From positions 1 to 35,733 of the forward strand of contig PMYB01000089.1 in assembly GCA_003170915.1 (NCBI GenBank): a stretch of 35,733 nt of DNA, read 5' to 3'. Both the position numbers and the translations under genes were made by a program. The stretch is from Bryobacterales bacterium. Lineage in GTDB: Bacteria; Acidobacteriota; Terriglobia; Bryobacterales; Bryobacteraceae. The notes beneath the pieces are model-generated. The model made no database searches, was not told the origin of the DNA, and saw only the letters and a program-made list of their open reading frames with translations. Shown piece by piece: positions 7,457 to 13,931 of this stretch (positions are counted from its first letter, which is position 1; each line of letters begins with the position of its first letter).

Positions 7457-8620
7457 TTGCTGCCTGACGGCAAAGCGTACTTCCTTCGCCAGAGGAACGG
7501 GCACTCGTATTCCCTTTACCCCATCGTGGTGCCACTGCTGCTCTCTCCCGCCTATTTGCCGCTTCGGCTCGTGCCGGGGATACGGGATTGGCCCCTTTCG
7601 AAACTGATCGTGCTGGCGAGAGTTCTCGAGAAGATCTGGGCCTCGGCGATTGCGGCGGCTTCGGTGGCCATTCTCCTGGTGCTGCTTCGGCGGCTTACGG
7701 AACGGAAGTACGCTTTGTTGCTGGCGCTGATATTCGGCTTCGCGACCAACACGTGGAGCACATCCAGCCAAGCTCTATGGCAGCACGGCGTGAGCCAGCT
7801 TACGATCATCCTCAGCCTGCTGTTCATGCACAGCTTTCTCCCGAGCGGCAGCCGGCGGGCTTGCGCATTGGCGGGACTTTTCGCGGCGCTCAGCTTTGGG
7901 GTCAGGCCGACCAACGTGCTGTTCTTCGCCATCTCCTCTGTCGTGCTCTTGATCTTGACTCGCGACCGGCGAACGGTCCTGAGGCTTTTCGGCGGGTTCG
8001 GCCTCCTGATGGGATGCGGGCTGGCGTTCTACAACCTGCGGGTCTTCGGCAGCCTCGCAGGGGGGTATGCGGACCAGTCGTTTGGTGGTGCCTTTCTGGC
8101 CGGTCTCGCGGGCCTGAGCTTCAGCCCGTCTCACGGCCTTTTCATCTACTCGCCGATGTTGTTCCTCGCGCTTGCGGGTATGGTCCTGTACGCCCGGCCT
8201 GCGGCGATTCCGTTACGGGCCATCCTGGTGGTCTTCGCATGCTTCTTCTGCTCCCTGTTGATTCTGTACGCGAACTACCCGCTTTGGTGGGGAGGCACCT
8301 GCTTCGGGCCAAGGTATATGACCGACGCGATTCCCGCCCTCGTACTTCCGATGGCTCCGTTGCTGCCTCTCCTGAAGCGGTGGCGGCTGGCCAGGACCGC
8401 CTTGGCGGGTGCGGCTGTATTTAGCCTGGCTGTGCAGTTGGTCGGAGTGTTCTGCTACGCTCCCTCGGAGAGAGCCGAACGGCCGCTCTGGGATTGGGAG
8501 CACAACCCCATAGTGAGCAACGCGTCCGCGGGAATGTATGCTCAGGGCTACAGTGTGCTCTGGGACTACATTCGCGGCCGCCAGCCGGACTACCGCGAAC
8601 GCGGCCTCCGCGTGGATTAG
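7457..8620 (+). CDS. Polytopic membrane protein, glycosyltransferase-39-like, probably 5'-truncated
   Basis: At least eight hydrophobic segments can be seen in 387 residues (for example ASAIAAASVAILLVLL, ILVVFACFFCSLLILYA). The family-type motif YFLRQRNGHSYSLYP followed by a proline-rich helix, and the later loop YPLWWGGTCFGPRYMTDAIPAL, resemble bacterial integral membrane proteins distantly related to GT39 glycosyltransferases. Those proteins normally have 60-100 residues before the YFL...YP motif, including a first helix and an acidic catalytic loop. Here the only start is TTG at 7457, with an in-frame stop at 7427. Another frame (7399-7464) encodes LPLRLWPLLKARPALVLFLAA, which could be the lost first helix, so an internal deletion with frameshift is likely. 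Probably non-functional. No ribosome binding site is evident. Confidence 0.6.
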   Translation: MLPDGKAYFLRQRNGHSYSLYPIVVPLLLSPAYLPLRLVPGIRDWPLSKLIVLARVLEKIWASAIAAASVAILLVLLRRLTERKYALLLALIFGFATNTWSTSSQALWQHGVSQLTIILSLLFMHSFLPSGSRRACALAGLFAALSFGVRPTNVLFFAISSVVLLILTRDRRTVLRLFGGFGLLMGCGLAFYNLRVFGSLAGGYADQSFGGAFLAGLAGLSFSPSHGLFIYSPMLFLALAGMVLYARPAAIPLRAILVVFACFFCSLLILYANYPLWWGGTCFGPRYMTDAIPALVLPMAPLLPLLKRWRLARTALAGAAVFSLAVQLVGVFCYAPSERAERPLWDWEHNPIVSNASAGMYAQGYSVLWDYIRGRQPDYRERGLRVD

Positions 8621-8662
8621 TGCCGCGTCTCAGCCTGCGTCTACCACCGCAATAGGCAGGTC

Positions 8663-8696
8663 TGGCGGAGAGAGAGGGATTCGAACCCTCGATGCG
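8663..8696 (-). other. 3' fragment of a tRNA-Ser gene (candidate attachment-site scar)
   Basis: The minus strand reads CGCATCGAGGGTTCGAATCC then CTCTCTCTCCGCCA. This is the end of the variable arm, a complete T arm and loop, the 3' acceptor strand, a G discriminator and CCA, closely matching the end of bacterial tRNA-Ser. No 5' half, D arm or anticodon arm lies to the right, so this is not a working tRNA. The retained part is what integrases of tRNA-targeting islands duplicate. Confidence 0.7.
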
Positions 8697-8864
8697 TCAA
8701 TAGGATCTGCAAGTTGCAGATTCCTCGTTGCCGCCACTGCCATAAATGCCAGGAATGCCGTGCGGCATTGCCCACCATTGCCCACGGCGGTCCAAAGTTC
8801 CGAGACTCGCCGCATTGGCGCGAGCGAAAGCTATGGAGTACGCTAAAGGCAGGGAGTCTCTTCA

Positions 8865-9107
8865 ATGAGCCGCGACACGCTTCATGATCTCATCAACCGC
8901 ATTCCAGAAGAGGAACTCCTTGCCGCCAAGCGGTTTCTGGAGTACCTGGTGGTCAGCCCGGCCTATCGGGCGGCATTGTCGGCTCCAACGGACGACGAGC
9001 CAGTGACGGAAGCGGACTCTGCGGCGATCGCGCGGGCGCACGACGAAGTTCTCTCTGGCAGAATCCGTTCGCATCGCGAAATCCTGCGGGAATTCGGCTT
9101 GCGATGA
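8865..9107 (+). CDS. Antitoxin of a RelBE/ParDE-like pair
   Basis: An 80-residue acidic, helical protein starting MSRDTLHDLINRIPEEELLAAKRFLEYLV. This N-terminal pattern (IPEEEL..A..FLEYL) is common in small antitoxins partnered with RelE-type toxins. The C-terminus (ADSAAIARAHDEVLSGRIRSHREILREFGLR) resembles the toxin-wrapping tail. The start is ATG at 8865, with AGGGAG eight bases upstream. It overlaps the toxin gene by ATGA. No clear DNA-binding motif can be named by eye. Confidence 0.8.
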   Translation: MSRDTLHDLINRIPEEELLAAKRFLEYLVVSPAYRAALSAPTDDEPVTEADSAAIARAHDEVLSGRIRSHREILREFGLR

Positions 9108-9349
9108 GGTTCATCTGGCCGGACTCCGCACGATCCGAGTTGCGGGCACTCGACCGGGAGACGGCCAGTCGAATCCTCCGTGGCCTTACTGAGTATTTTG
9201 AATCCGGCAAAGGTGACCTCAAAGCCCTTGCCGGGGAATGGCAGCGGTATTTCCGGCTTCGAATTGGGGACTACCGGATCATCATGGCAATAGCGCCCGA
9301 AGAGATCACGCTCATGCGAGTTCGCCACCGCTCTGAAGCCTATCGCTGA
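9104..9349 (+). CDS. RelE/ParE-family toxin
   Basis: An 81-residue protein with the RelE/ParE-fold pattern: an early strand (FIWPDSARSELRALD), a helix with ASRILRGLTEYF, then LAGEWQRYFRLRIGDYRIIMAI and the final strand ITLMRVRHRSEAYR. The LRIGDYRI and VRHRSxAY motifs are the family's recognisable core. RelE members cleave mRNA on the ribosome and ParE members poison gyrase; sequence inspection favours RelE, through the basic C-terminal HR..AY, but does not prove it. Length is normal and the pair looks intact. Confidence 0.9.
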   Translation: MRFIWPDSARSELRALDRETASRILRGLTEYFESGKGDLKALAGEWQRYFRLRIGDYRIIMAIAPEEITLMRVRHRSEAYR

Positions 9350-9370
9350 GTTTCCTGCCAGTCTCCTATG

Positions 9371-9392
9371 AAAAGCGCGACGTCGGTCGCGC
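9371..9392 (-). terminator. Hairpin with T-tract on the minus strand
   Basis: GCGCGAC-GTCG-GTCGCGC is a perfect 7-bp stem (9375-9381/9386-9392). Read on the minus strand it is followed by TTTTC, as in an intrinsic terminator. It could end transcription coming leftward from the enolase-superfamily gene at 9882-11246. On the plus strand it follows the RelE-like gene but has no T-tract. Confidence 0.45.
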
Positions 9393-9881
9393 CGCATTCG
9401 AAATCGTGGCCGCTCTGTGATCCCCTCATTGAGAGAAACTGCAACCCTCTCGCGAACCTCAGCCCGAGCGTCCCTGATCCAGATGCTCGGTCGTGTGTGC
9501 TCCGCTATCGAGAGGAGCCTGGACGGCTGAGCGGGCCAATGCGGGATGTTGCCCCGCGCGTCTAATTAGCCGTGTTCAAACCCTCGACCTGCTGCTGAAC
9601 ATCTCAATCATCTCCGTTCCGCGCTGTTCCATTTCCTGTTGCTGGACCGCGTTGCGGATTAGGATCGCGTATGATCCGGAAATCGGCGTCTGATCCATTG
9701 GACGTTCCACGTCTATAGGCCGGGCAGGGCTTTCCATAATGGCCGTCGCTACGAGCGCAATATTTAAGACGGATTTGCCTCGCTCCCCCACGGACCCGGG
9801 AGCTGGGCGTCACGGATCCGGCCTGGCTTGGGCGGCACGCGGCGGGCGCCGACCCGCGGACCTGTGCGGCCGCGCTGGTGA
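9393..9881. other. About 490 bases without a confident gene
   Basis: No open frame here has family-like sequence. A 71-codon minus-strand frame (9576-9791, GTG start) encodes a fragment with LNIALVATAIMESPARPIDV and an acidic Gln/Glu-rich end; it might be a decayed gene but has no recognised relative. The stretch next to 9881 is very GC-rich and repetitive (GGCGGGCGCCGACCCGCGG). Confidence 0.4.
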
Positions 9882-11246
9882 CTAGGGCTTGATTACCGTG
9901 CCATCCAATCTCCGAATTGTCTCAAACCCGTAGTACGGCGTGCCGTCGGGCTTGAGCTCGTTCATCTGGAACTTGGCCGCCAGTTTTTCGTCAACTTCCA
10001 TGCCCCAGCCAGGGCCTTCGTTGGCGTACAGATAGCCTTCTTTGATCGTTGGACAGCCCTTGAAGACCTCCTGCGCGGTCTCGGTGAAACCGGAATACTC
10101 CTGGATGCCAAAGTTATAGCAGGCCAGGTCCAGAGCCACGTTCGCCGCGTGGCCGATCGGCGACACGTCGCCAGGCCCGTGCCACGCCGTCTTCACCCCG
10201 AAAACCTCGCCCATCGCCGCCACCTTGCGCGCCGGAGTCACGCCTCCCATCTGGCTGACATGCATGCGCATGTAGTCGATCAGCCGTTCGGCGATCAACG
10301 GTGTCCACTCGTGGGGGCTGTTGAATAGCTCTCCCATGGCCATGGGGGTTGCGCACTGCAGTCTAATCTGGCGAAAGTAGGCGATGTCCTCGGGTGAAAG
10401 CACGTCTTCCAGGAAGAACAGCTTGAACTGCTCGACGTCCTTGGCGAACTGCACTGCCTGGTTGGGCGCAACCCGCTCGTGGACATCGTGCAGCAGTTCG
10501 ATTTCATCGCCGAGTTGTTTGCGGCACTCTTCCAGCAGCTTCAGGGTTCGCCGCATATACAACGCCGGCTCGTAGACCGGACCGTCATGTAGGGCCGTCA
10601 TTCTCACTCCCGAGGAGCCTCTCATGGGCGCCAGATCCCGCGCACCGCCGTAAGCCTCCAGGCCCGGCACGCCGACTTGCACGCGCACGTGCCGGAACCC
10701 CCGTTTTACAATGGCGTGCGCCTGGTCGATCGTTTCCTGGATCTCGCTGCCGCCGGCATGCGTGTAACAGGTCACGGCCTCCCGGCACTTGCCACCCAGA
10801 AGCTGGTAGACCGGCATTCCGGCCTGACGACCTTTGATGTCCCAGAGCGCCTGGTCCACGCCGCTGATGGCGTTGTTGAGGACGGGACCATTGCGCCAGT
10901 AGGACGAGTCGTAACACATCTGCCAGATATCGTCGATGCGGTCGGCAGGCTTGCCGATCAGGAGCGGTTTCAGGTAGCGGTCTACCGCCAGGGCGACCAC
11001 CTGGGCGCGCAACGTGAAAGAAGCGCACCCATAACCATAAAGCCCGTCCTGGTCCGTGACGACCTTCACCACGCAAAGCGGCACCTTGGAAGGCGCCGTC
11101 AAGATCGCGTGAACATCGACGATCTTCGGAGACGGCATTCCGCGGGTGGCTCGCTCCACGCGCGACTGCGCCTCCAACTCTCGCTTAGTGATGAATCCAG
11201 CCGCCACTCCCGAGGCGGCCATCCGCAATAGGGTACGTCGCTTCAT
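9882..11246 (-). CDS. Enolase-superfamily protein, mannonate dehydratase/RspA-like, Tat-exported (separate copy)
   Basis: A 454-residue mandelate racemase/muconate lactonising-type protein closest to the ManD/RspA group, which dehydrate acid sugars such as D-mannonate or D-gluconate. It has a twin-arginine leader (MKRRTLLRMAASGVAAG), the capping domain with SSYWRNGPV, then the barrel. Metal ligands are Asp254 (HDVHER), Glu280 (FLEDVLSPED) and Glu306 (MGELFNSPHEW), with His256 and His356 (AWHGPGD). The loop RVQVGVPGLEAY supplies Arg188 and Tyr199, equivalent to the Arg/Tyr dyad of characterised ManD. It is the only one of the nine copies here with both residues, so it is the best candidate for a classical dehydratase. 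ATG at 11246 is chosen because GGAG lies eight bases before it. It follows the URO-D-family gene by 37 bases, a probable operon. Confidence 0.9.
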   Translation of the reverse strand: MKRRTLLRMAASGVAAGFITKRELEAQSRVERATRGMPSPKIVDVHAILTAPSKVPLCVVKVVTDQDGLYGYGCASFTLRAQVVALAVDRYLKPLLIGKPADRIDDIWQMCYDSSYWRNGPVLNNAISGVDQALWDIKGRQAGMPVYQLLGGKCREAVTCYTHAGGSEIQETIDQAHAIVKRGFRHVRVQVGVPGLEAYGGARDLAPMRGSSGVRMTALHDGPVYEPALYMRRTLKLLEECRKQLGDEIELLHDVHERVAPNQAVQFAKDVEQFKLFFLEDVLSPEDIAYFRQIRLQCATPMAMGELFNSPHEWTPLIAERLIDYMRMHVSQMGGVTPARKVAAMGEVFGVKTAWHGPGDVSPIGHAANVALDLACYNFGIQEYSGFTETAQEVFKGCPTIKEGYLYANEGPGWGMEVDEKLAAKFQMNELKPDGTPYYGFETIRRLDGTVIKP

Positions 11247-11283
11247 CTTCACATCTCCACTCTGTCAGTCTCGTCTTCCTGCC

Positions 11284-12429
11284 TCAGGCCGTCGCGGGCG
11301 CCGGGGCGTAGGCGCACCGGCGGCCAGCCTCGAACAGGGCCAGGACGTTCTCGGGCGGGACGTCGGGCTGGATGTTATGCACTGCTCCCAGGACGTACCC
11401 GCCGCCCTTGCCCATGATGTCAAACATTCGCCTTGCCTCTGCGCGCACCTGATCCGGGGTGCCCTGCGGGAGCAGCCGATGGTTGTCAATGCCGCCCCAA
11501 AAGGAGACGCGGTCCCCGAATTCGCGTTTCAGGCGCTGTGGCTCCATGTCCTTGGCGGTGACCTGTACCGGGTTGATGGCGTCAACCCCCATTGCAATGA
11601 AATCATTGATCAGGCGCCAGGTGGAGCCGCAGGAGTGATAGAGAATCTTGGCGCCGGTTCGTGCGTGGACCGTTTCCAAAGCGCGTTTCTGATAAGGCCA
11701 GATCAACTGGCGGTAAAGAGCCGGTGAGCAGACCGGCCGGTCCTGCAGGCCCACGTCGTCGCCGAACGCCACGACATCGATAAGGTCGCCGATGACGTCG
11801 AGTGCGCGCCGATTCAGCTCGATGAGGTTCTCGAGCACGGCCTCCATCAAGGCCGTGAAAAGATCATGGTTCTGCCCGAGATCGTAATACCAGTCCTGAA
11901 AGCCCCGCAGGTACTGAGTCTGGTGCACGAGGTGGAAGCGAGAGTTGTACATCACGGCGTAGTCGGTTTCCTCGCGGAGCCGGCGTGTCCGCTCGCGGAG
12001 GCCGCGGTACCGGCCCGGGTCCGTCGGGTCGGGCAACGGGTAACGGGCGATAGTCTGGACCGTGATTTCGCCTGCGAGCGGACTGTGCACCTGGTCATAG
12101 TACTGGCACCCCTCGGGCTTGATGCGGACGACGCCCCACTCGTCCTTCCACCTACCGTCCGGGTACTCTTCGTCCGCGATGACGTCCGGAGGGCCGAACG
12201 AGATGGCTCGCACGTCCACGTCCAGATACTTCAGGACCTCCTCGTCCATCTCGACTACCTGTTGCATGCGGTCCAGCATGGCGCCCGCACGGCCGAACCC
12301 GAGGCGCGCGCAGAGGTTGTCATATGCGCCCTTCACCATACTGCTGAAGCGGGCCGTGCCTAGATCCATGGGCACCCGGTCGGGCTCACGGTGTTCCAGC
12401 GCGGCAACCACGCGTTCTCGATGAGTCAT
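11284..12429 (-). CDS. Uroporphyrinogen decarboxylase (URO-D)-family protein, methyltransferase-like
   Basis: A 381-residue protein with the URO-D fold. The N-terminus MTHRERVVAALEHREPDRVPMDLG is typical of the MtaA/CmuA-related branch rather than of haem-pathway HemE. A metal-binding-like His265-x-Cys267 (YHSCGS) is present. Where corrinoid methyltransferases carry the third ligand Cys (GC.I), this protein has GAVHNIQPDVPPEN, as in many uncharacterised URO-D-like proteins of soil bacteria. The last Cys is at 372. The ATG at 12429 is preceded by GAGGAGGAGG about five bases upstream, a strong ribosome binding site. It is the first gene of a probable operon with the enolase-superfamily gene. 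A role in sugar-acid or methyl-group metabolism is only inference. Confidence 0.88.
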   Translation of the reverse strand: MTHRERVVAALEHREPDRVPMDLGTARFSSMVKGAYDNLCARLGFGRAGAMLDRMQQVVEMDEEVLKYLDVDVRAISFGPPDVIADEEYPDGRWKDEWGVVRIKPEGCQYYDQVHSPLAGEITVQTIARYPLPDPTDPGRYRGLRERTRRLREETDYAVMYNSRFHLVHQTQYLRGFQDWYYDLGQNHDLFTALMEAVLENLIELNRRALDVIGDLIDVVAFGDDVGLQDRPVCSPALYRQLIWPYQKRALETVHARTGAKILYHSCGSTWRLINDFIAMGVDAINPVQVTAKDMEPQRLKREFGDRVSFWGGIDNHRLLPQGTPDQVRAEARRMFDIMGKGGGYVLGAVHNIQPDVPPENVLALFEAGRRCAYAPAPATA

Positions 12430-12750
12430 GCAGCCTCCTCCTCGGGGCGGGCGATTCGCCTGCCACTCGGCCTTTTTATGAATGCCTCGCGCCGGTTCAT
12501 TCCGGCGCGCAAATCTCCACTTTGGACTCTTCGCTCTGAATCAGTATACCTCCAGGCCCCATCCCAGCAGTTTCGGATATTCCCGCTCGTGAAGCTGATC
12601 CAAGCCTGGAACGGCGGAGCTATCGAGTCATTTGGAGATTTGGGCTGTCAGGGCTGTATTTTCGGGGAGGCTTTCCCACGGGCTGAGGAGCCAGACAACG
12701 GGCAGGTATTTGACAACAGGCAGCGTCCCCGGCGGCAGAGTCCGTAGCGG
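12430..12750. other. 321-base gap between the URO-D gene and the insertion-sequence remnant
   Basis: No credible gene is seen. A hairpin GCGCCGG-TTCATT-CCGGCGC lies at 12490-12509, upstream of the URO-D gene. The promoter for the URO-D/enolase operon should be here, but no clear -35/-10 pair stands out. The left end of the insertion sequence must also lie here; its terminal repeat could not be identified. Confidence 0.4.
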
Positions 12751-13292
12751 TCAACTGGTATTAAGAAATGCCCTGGACAGGCTCTGCCAGAGCACGCGGC
12801 ACAACTGATCGGCCGACAGAATCCGGCGCGTGCCGCGGTGCAGATAGCGAATGCGGTAAAGCCGTTCGATGATCAGGGCCAACAGCAGGAGCAGCCAGAC
12901 CACCAGAATGCTGTTAGCATGGTGATGGCAGATGTGTTCCAGCCCGTAACGGTTCTTGGCGTCGTTGAACCCCTGATTCTCGATTTTCCAGCGGCTCTTG
13001 GCCAGATGATACGGGGAGAGACTGCCGACACGGCGGGAAGGCAAGTTGGTCAGCCACTGAGCCTCGACGATGGTGTGGTCGGGTTTGTGTTGGCGATAGC
13101 GGAGGACGCGGACCCGGTCCCAATGGAGCGTTTCCCAAGGGGCGAAGTCGTCTGCATCCCAGACTTCCACGCGGTCCTTGCCGTCGTGGTAGACGCGTGT
13201 CGGGGGAGCGCCAGCGAAGCGGCGTTCTACAGACTGCGAAAGCTCCGGGAGGTTATCCTTGAGGCGCGCGATGACCGCAATGCCGGCCCGAC
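12751..13292 (-). pseudogene. Insertion-sequence transposase, C-terminal remnant
   Basis: The frame is open from about 13329 to the TGA at 12751. It encodes LKDNLPELSQSVERRF near its start and, towards the end, the transposase-like block SRWKIENQGFNDAKNRYGLEH then ICHHHANSILVVWLLLLLALI. The W-x-IE-x-x-F-x-x-x-K pattern is the region of the catalytic Glu in IS4-like DDE transposases. The N-terminal half, with the two catalytic Asp residues, is missing. The frame begins where the upstream DUF6788-type gene ends. GTG at 13170 could start a 139-residue product, but it would be inactive. Confidence 0.7.
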
Positions 13293-13703
13293 CTAGAGCA
13301 GGCGGCTCACCTCCCGTTTGATCTCCTGTCTAACCGTTTCAGCCGTTTTTTTCTGCGGAGTGAGCGTGTCCTCCACGGGCCGCAAGCGGCAGATCCGCTT
13401 ACTGACTTCCACTAGTTCATGGCTGAGCCGTTGATAATTGCGGAACTCGGCGATTTCCTGTTCCGCTTTGCGCACGGCTGCCGGAGTCGGCAACGCTTCG
13501 GTGAGGGTCTTTCCATGCCATTTGTAGGTGAGGCGCATGATGGGGCCGTGGCCAGGGTCGTCGGGGCGCGAACAATGGCAGTTCGGTTTTCGGCATCGGA
13601 ACACGGCTCCGACGACGGAACCAGGGCGCATGTCTTTGAGATCGTTCAGAGCGCGGAGGAGTTCGGTTCGGCGCGTTTCCAAGCTGGGAAGGGACTCAGG
13701 CAT
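13293..13703 (-). CDS. DUF6788-type protein associated with an insertion sequence
   Basis: A 136-residue protein starting MPESLPSLETRRTELLRALN. It has a cysteine cluster CRKPNCHCSRPDDPGHGP, then the family block MRLTYKWHGKTLTEALP, and a coiled-coil-like Glu/Arg-rich C-terminus. Proteins of this type often lie directly before a transposase gene; the exact role is not known and DNA binding is inferred. Here the following transposase is truncated. The ribosome binding site AAGGAGG is three bases before the ATG at 13703. A near-consensus promoter with a palindromic sequence over the -10 lies upstream, so this gene may still be expressed although the element is dead. Confidence 0.75.
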   Translation of the reverse strand: MPESLPSLETRRTELLRALNDLKDMRPGSVVGAVFRCRKPNCHCSRPDDPGHGPIMRLTYKWHGKTLTEALPTPAAVRKAEQEIAEFRNYQRLSHELVEVSKRICRLRPVEDTLTPQKKTAETVRQEIKREVSRLL

Positions 13704-13713
13704 AGGCCTCCTT

Positions 13714-13751
13714 TCTAGATGTATTATATACTTCTAGATACGCCGTGACAA
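13714..13751 (-). promoter_or_regulatory. Promoter of the IS-associated gene with TCTAGA inverted repeats
   Basis: The minus strand has TTGTCA (13751-13746), a 17-base spacer and TATAAT (13728-13723). Two TCTAGA half-sites (13714-13719 and 13733-13738) lie on either side of the -10, forming an inverted repeat with a 13-base centre. This is the geometry expected of an operator that blocks RNA polymerase. Confidence 0.65.
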
Positions 13752-13931
13752 TCCGACCTTCCCGAAAAACTCCAACATTCATGTCGCGCACACCCAGAAT
13801 TTCCTTTTCTCTTCTTGTCGTCCGTGTGTTATACTCGTTCGTACTAAAAGACCAACGCCATGGCCGTACCGAACTGAAGGGGACGGCGCGTGGCTGACAG
13901 AATGAGGTTTTTACTCGCAAAGGAGTATCAG

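Noticed and set aside
8630..8740. A complete tRNA gene
   Set aside because: Only the 3' part of tRNA-Ser can be found; no 5' acceptor strand, D arm or anticodon arm pairs with it.
9576..9791. A 71-codon minus-strand gene
   Set aside because: No ribosome binding site, GTG start, no recognised family; kept only as a remark in the gap annotation.
13890..13931. Upstream start for the TonB receptor
   Set aside because: It would add 14 residues before the signal peptide, whereas GTG at 13932 has AAGGAG at ideal spacing.
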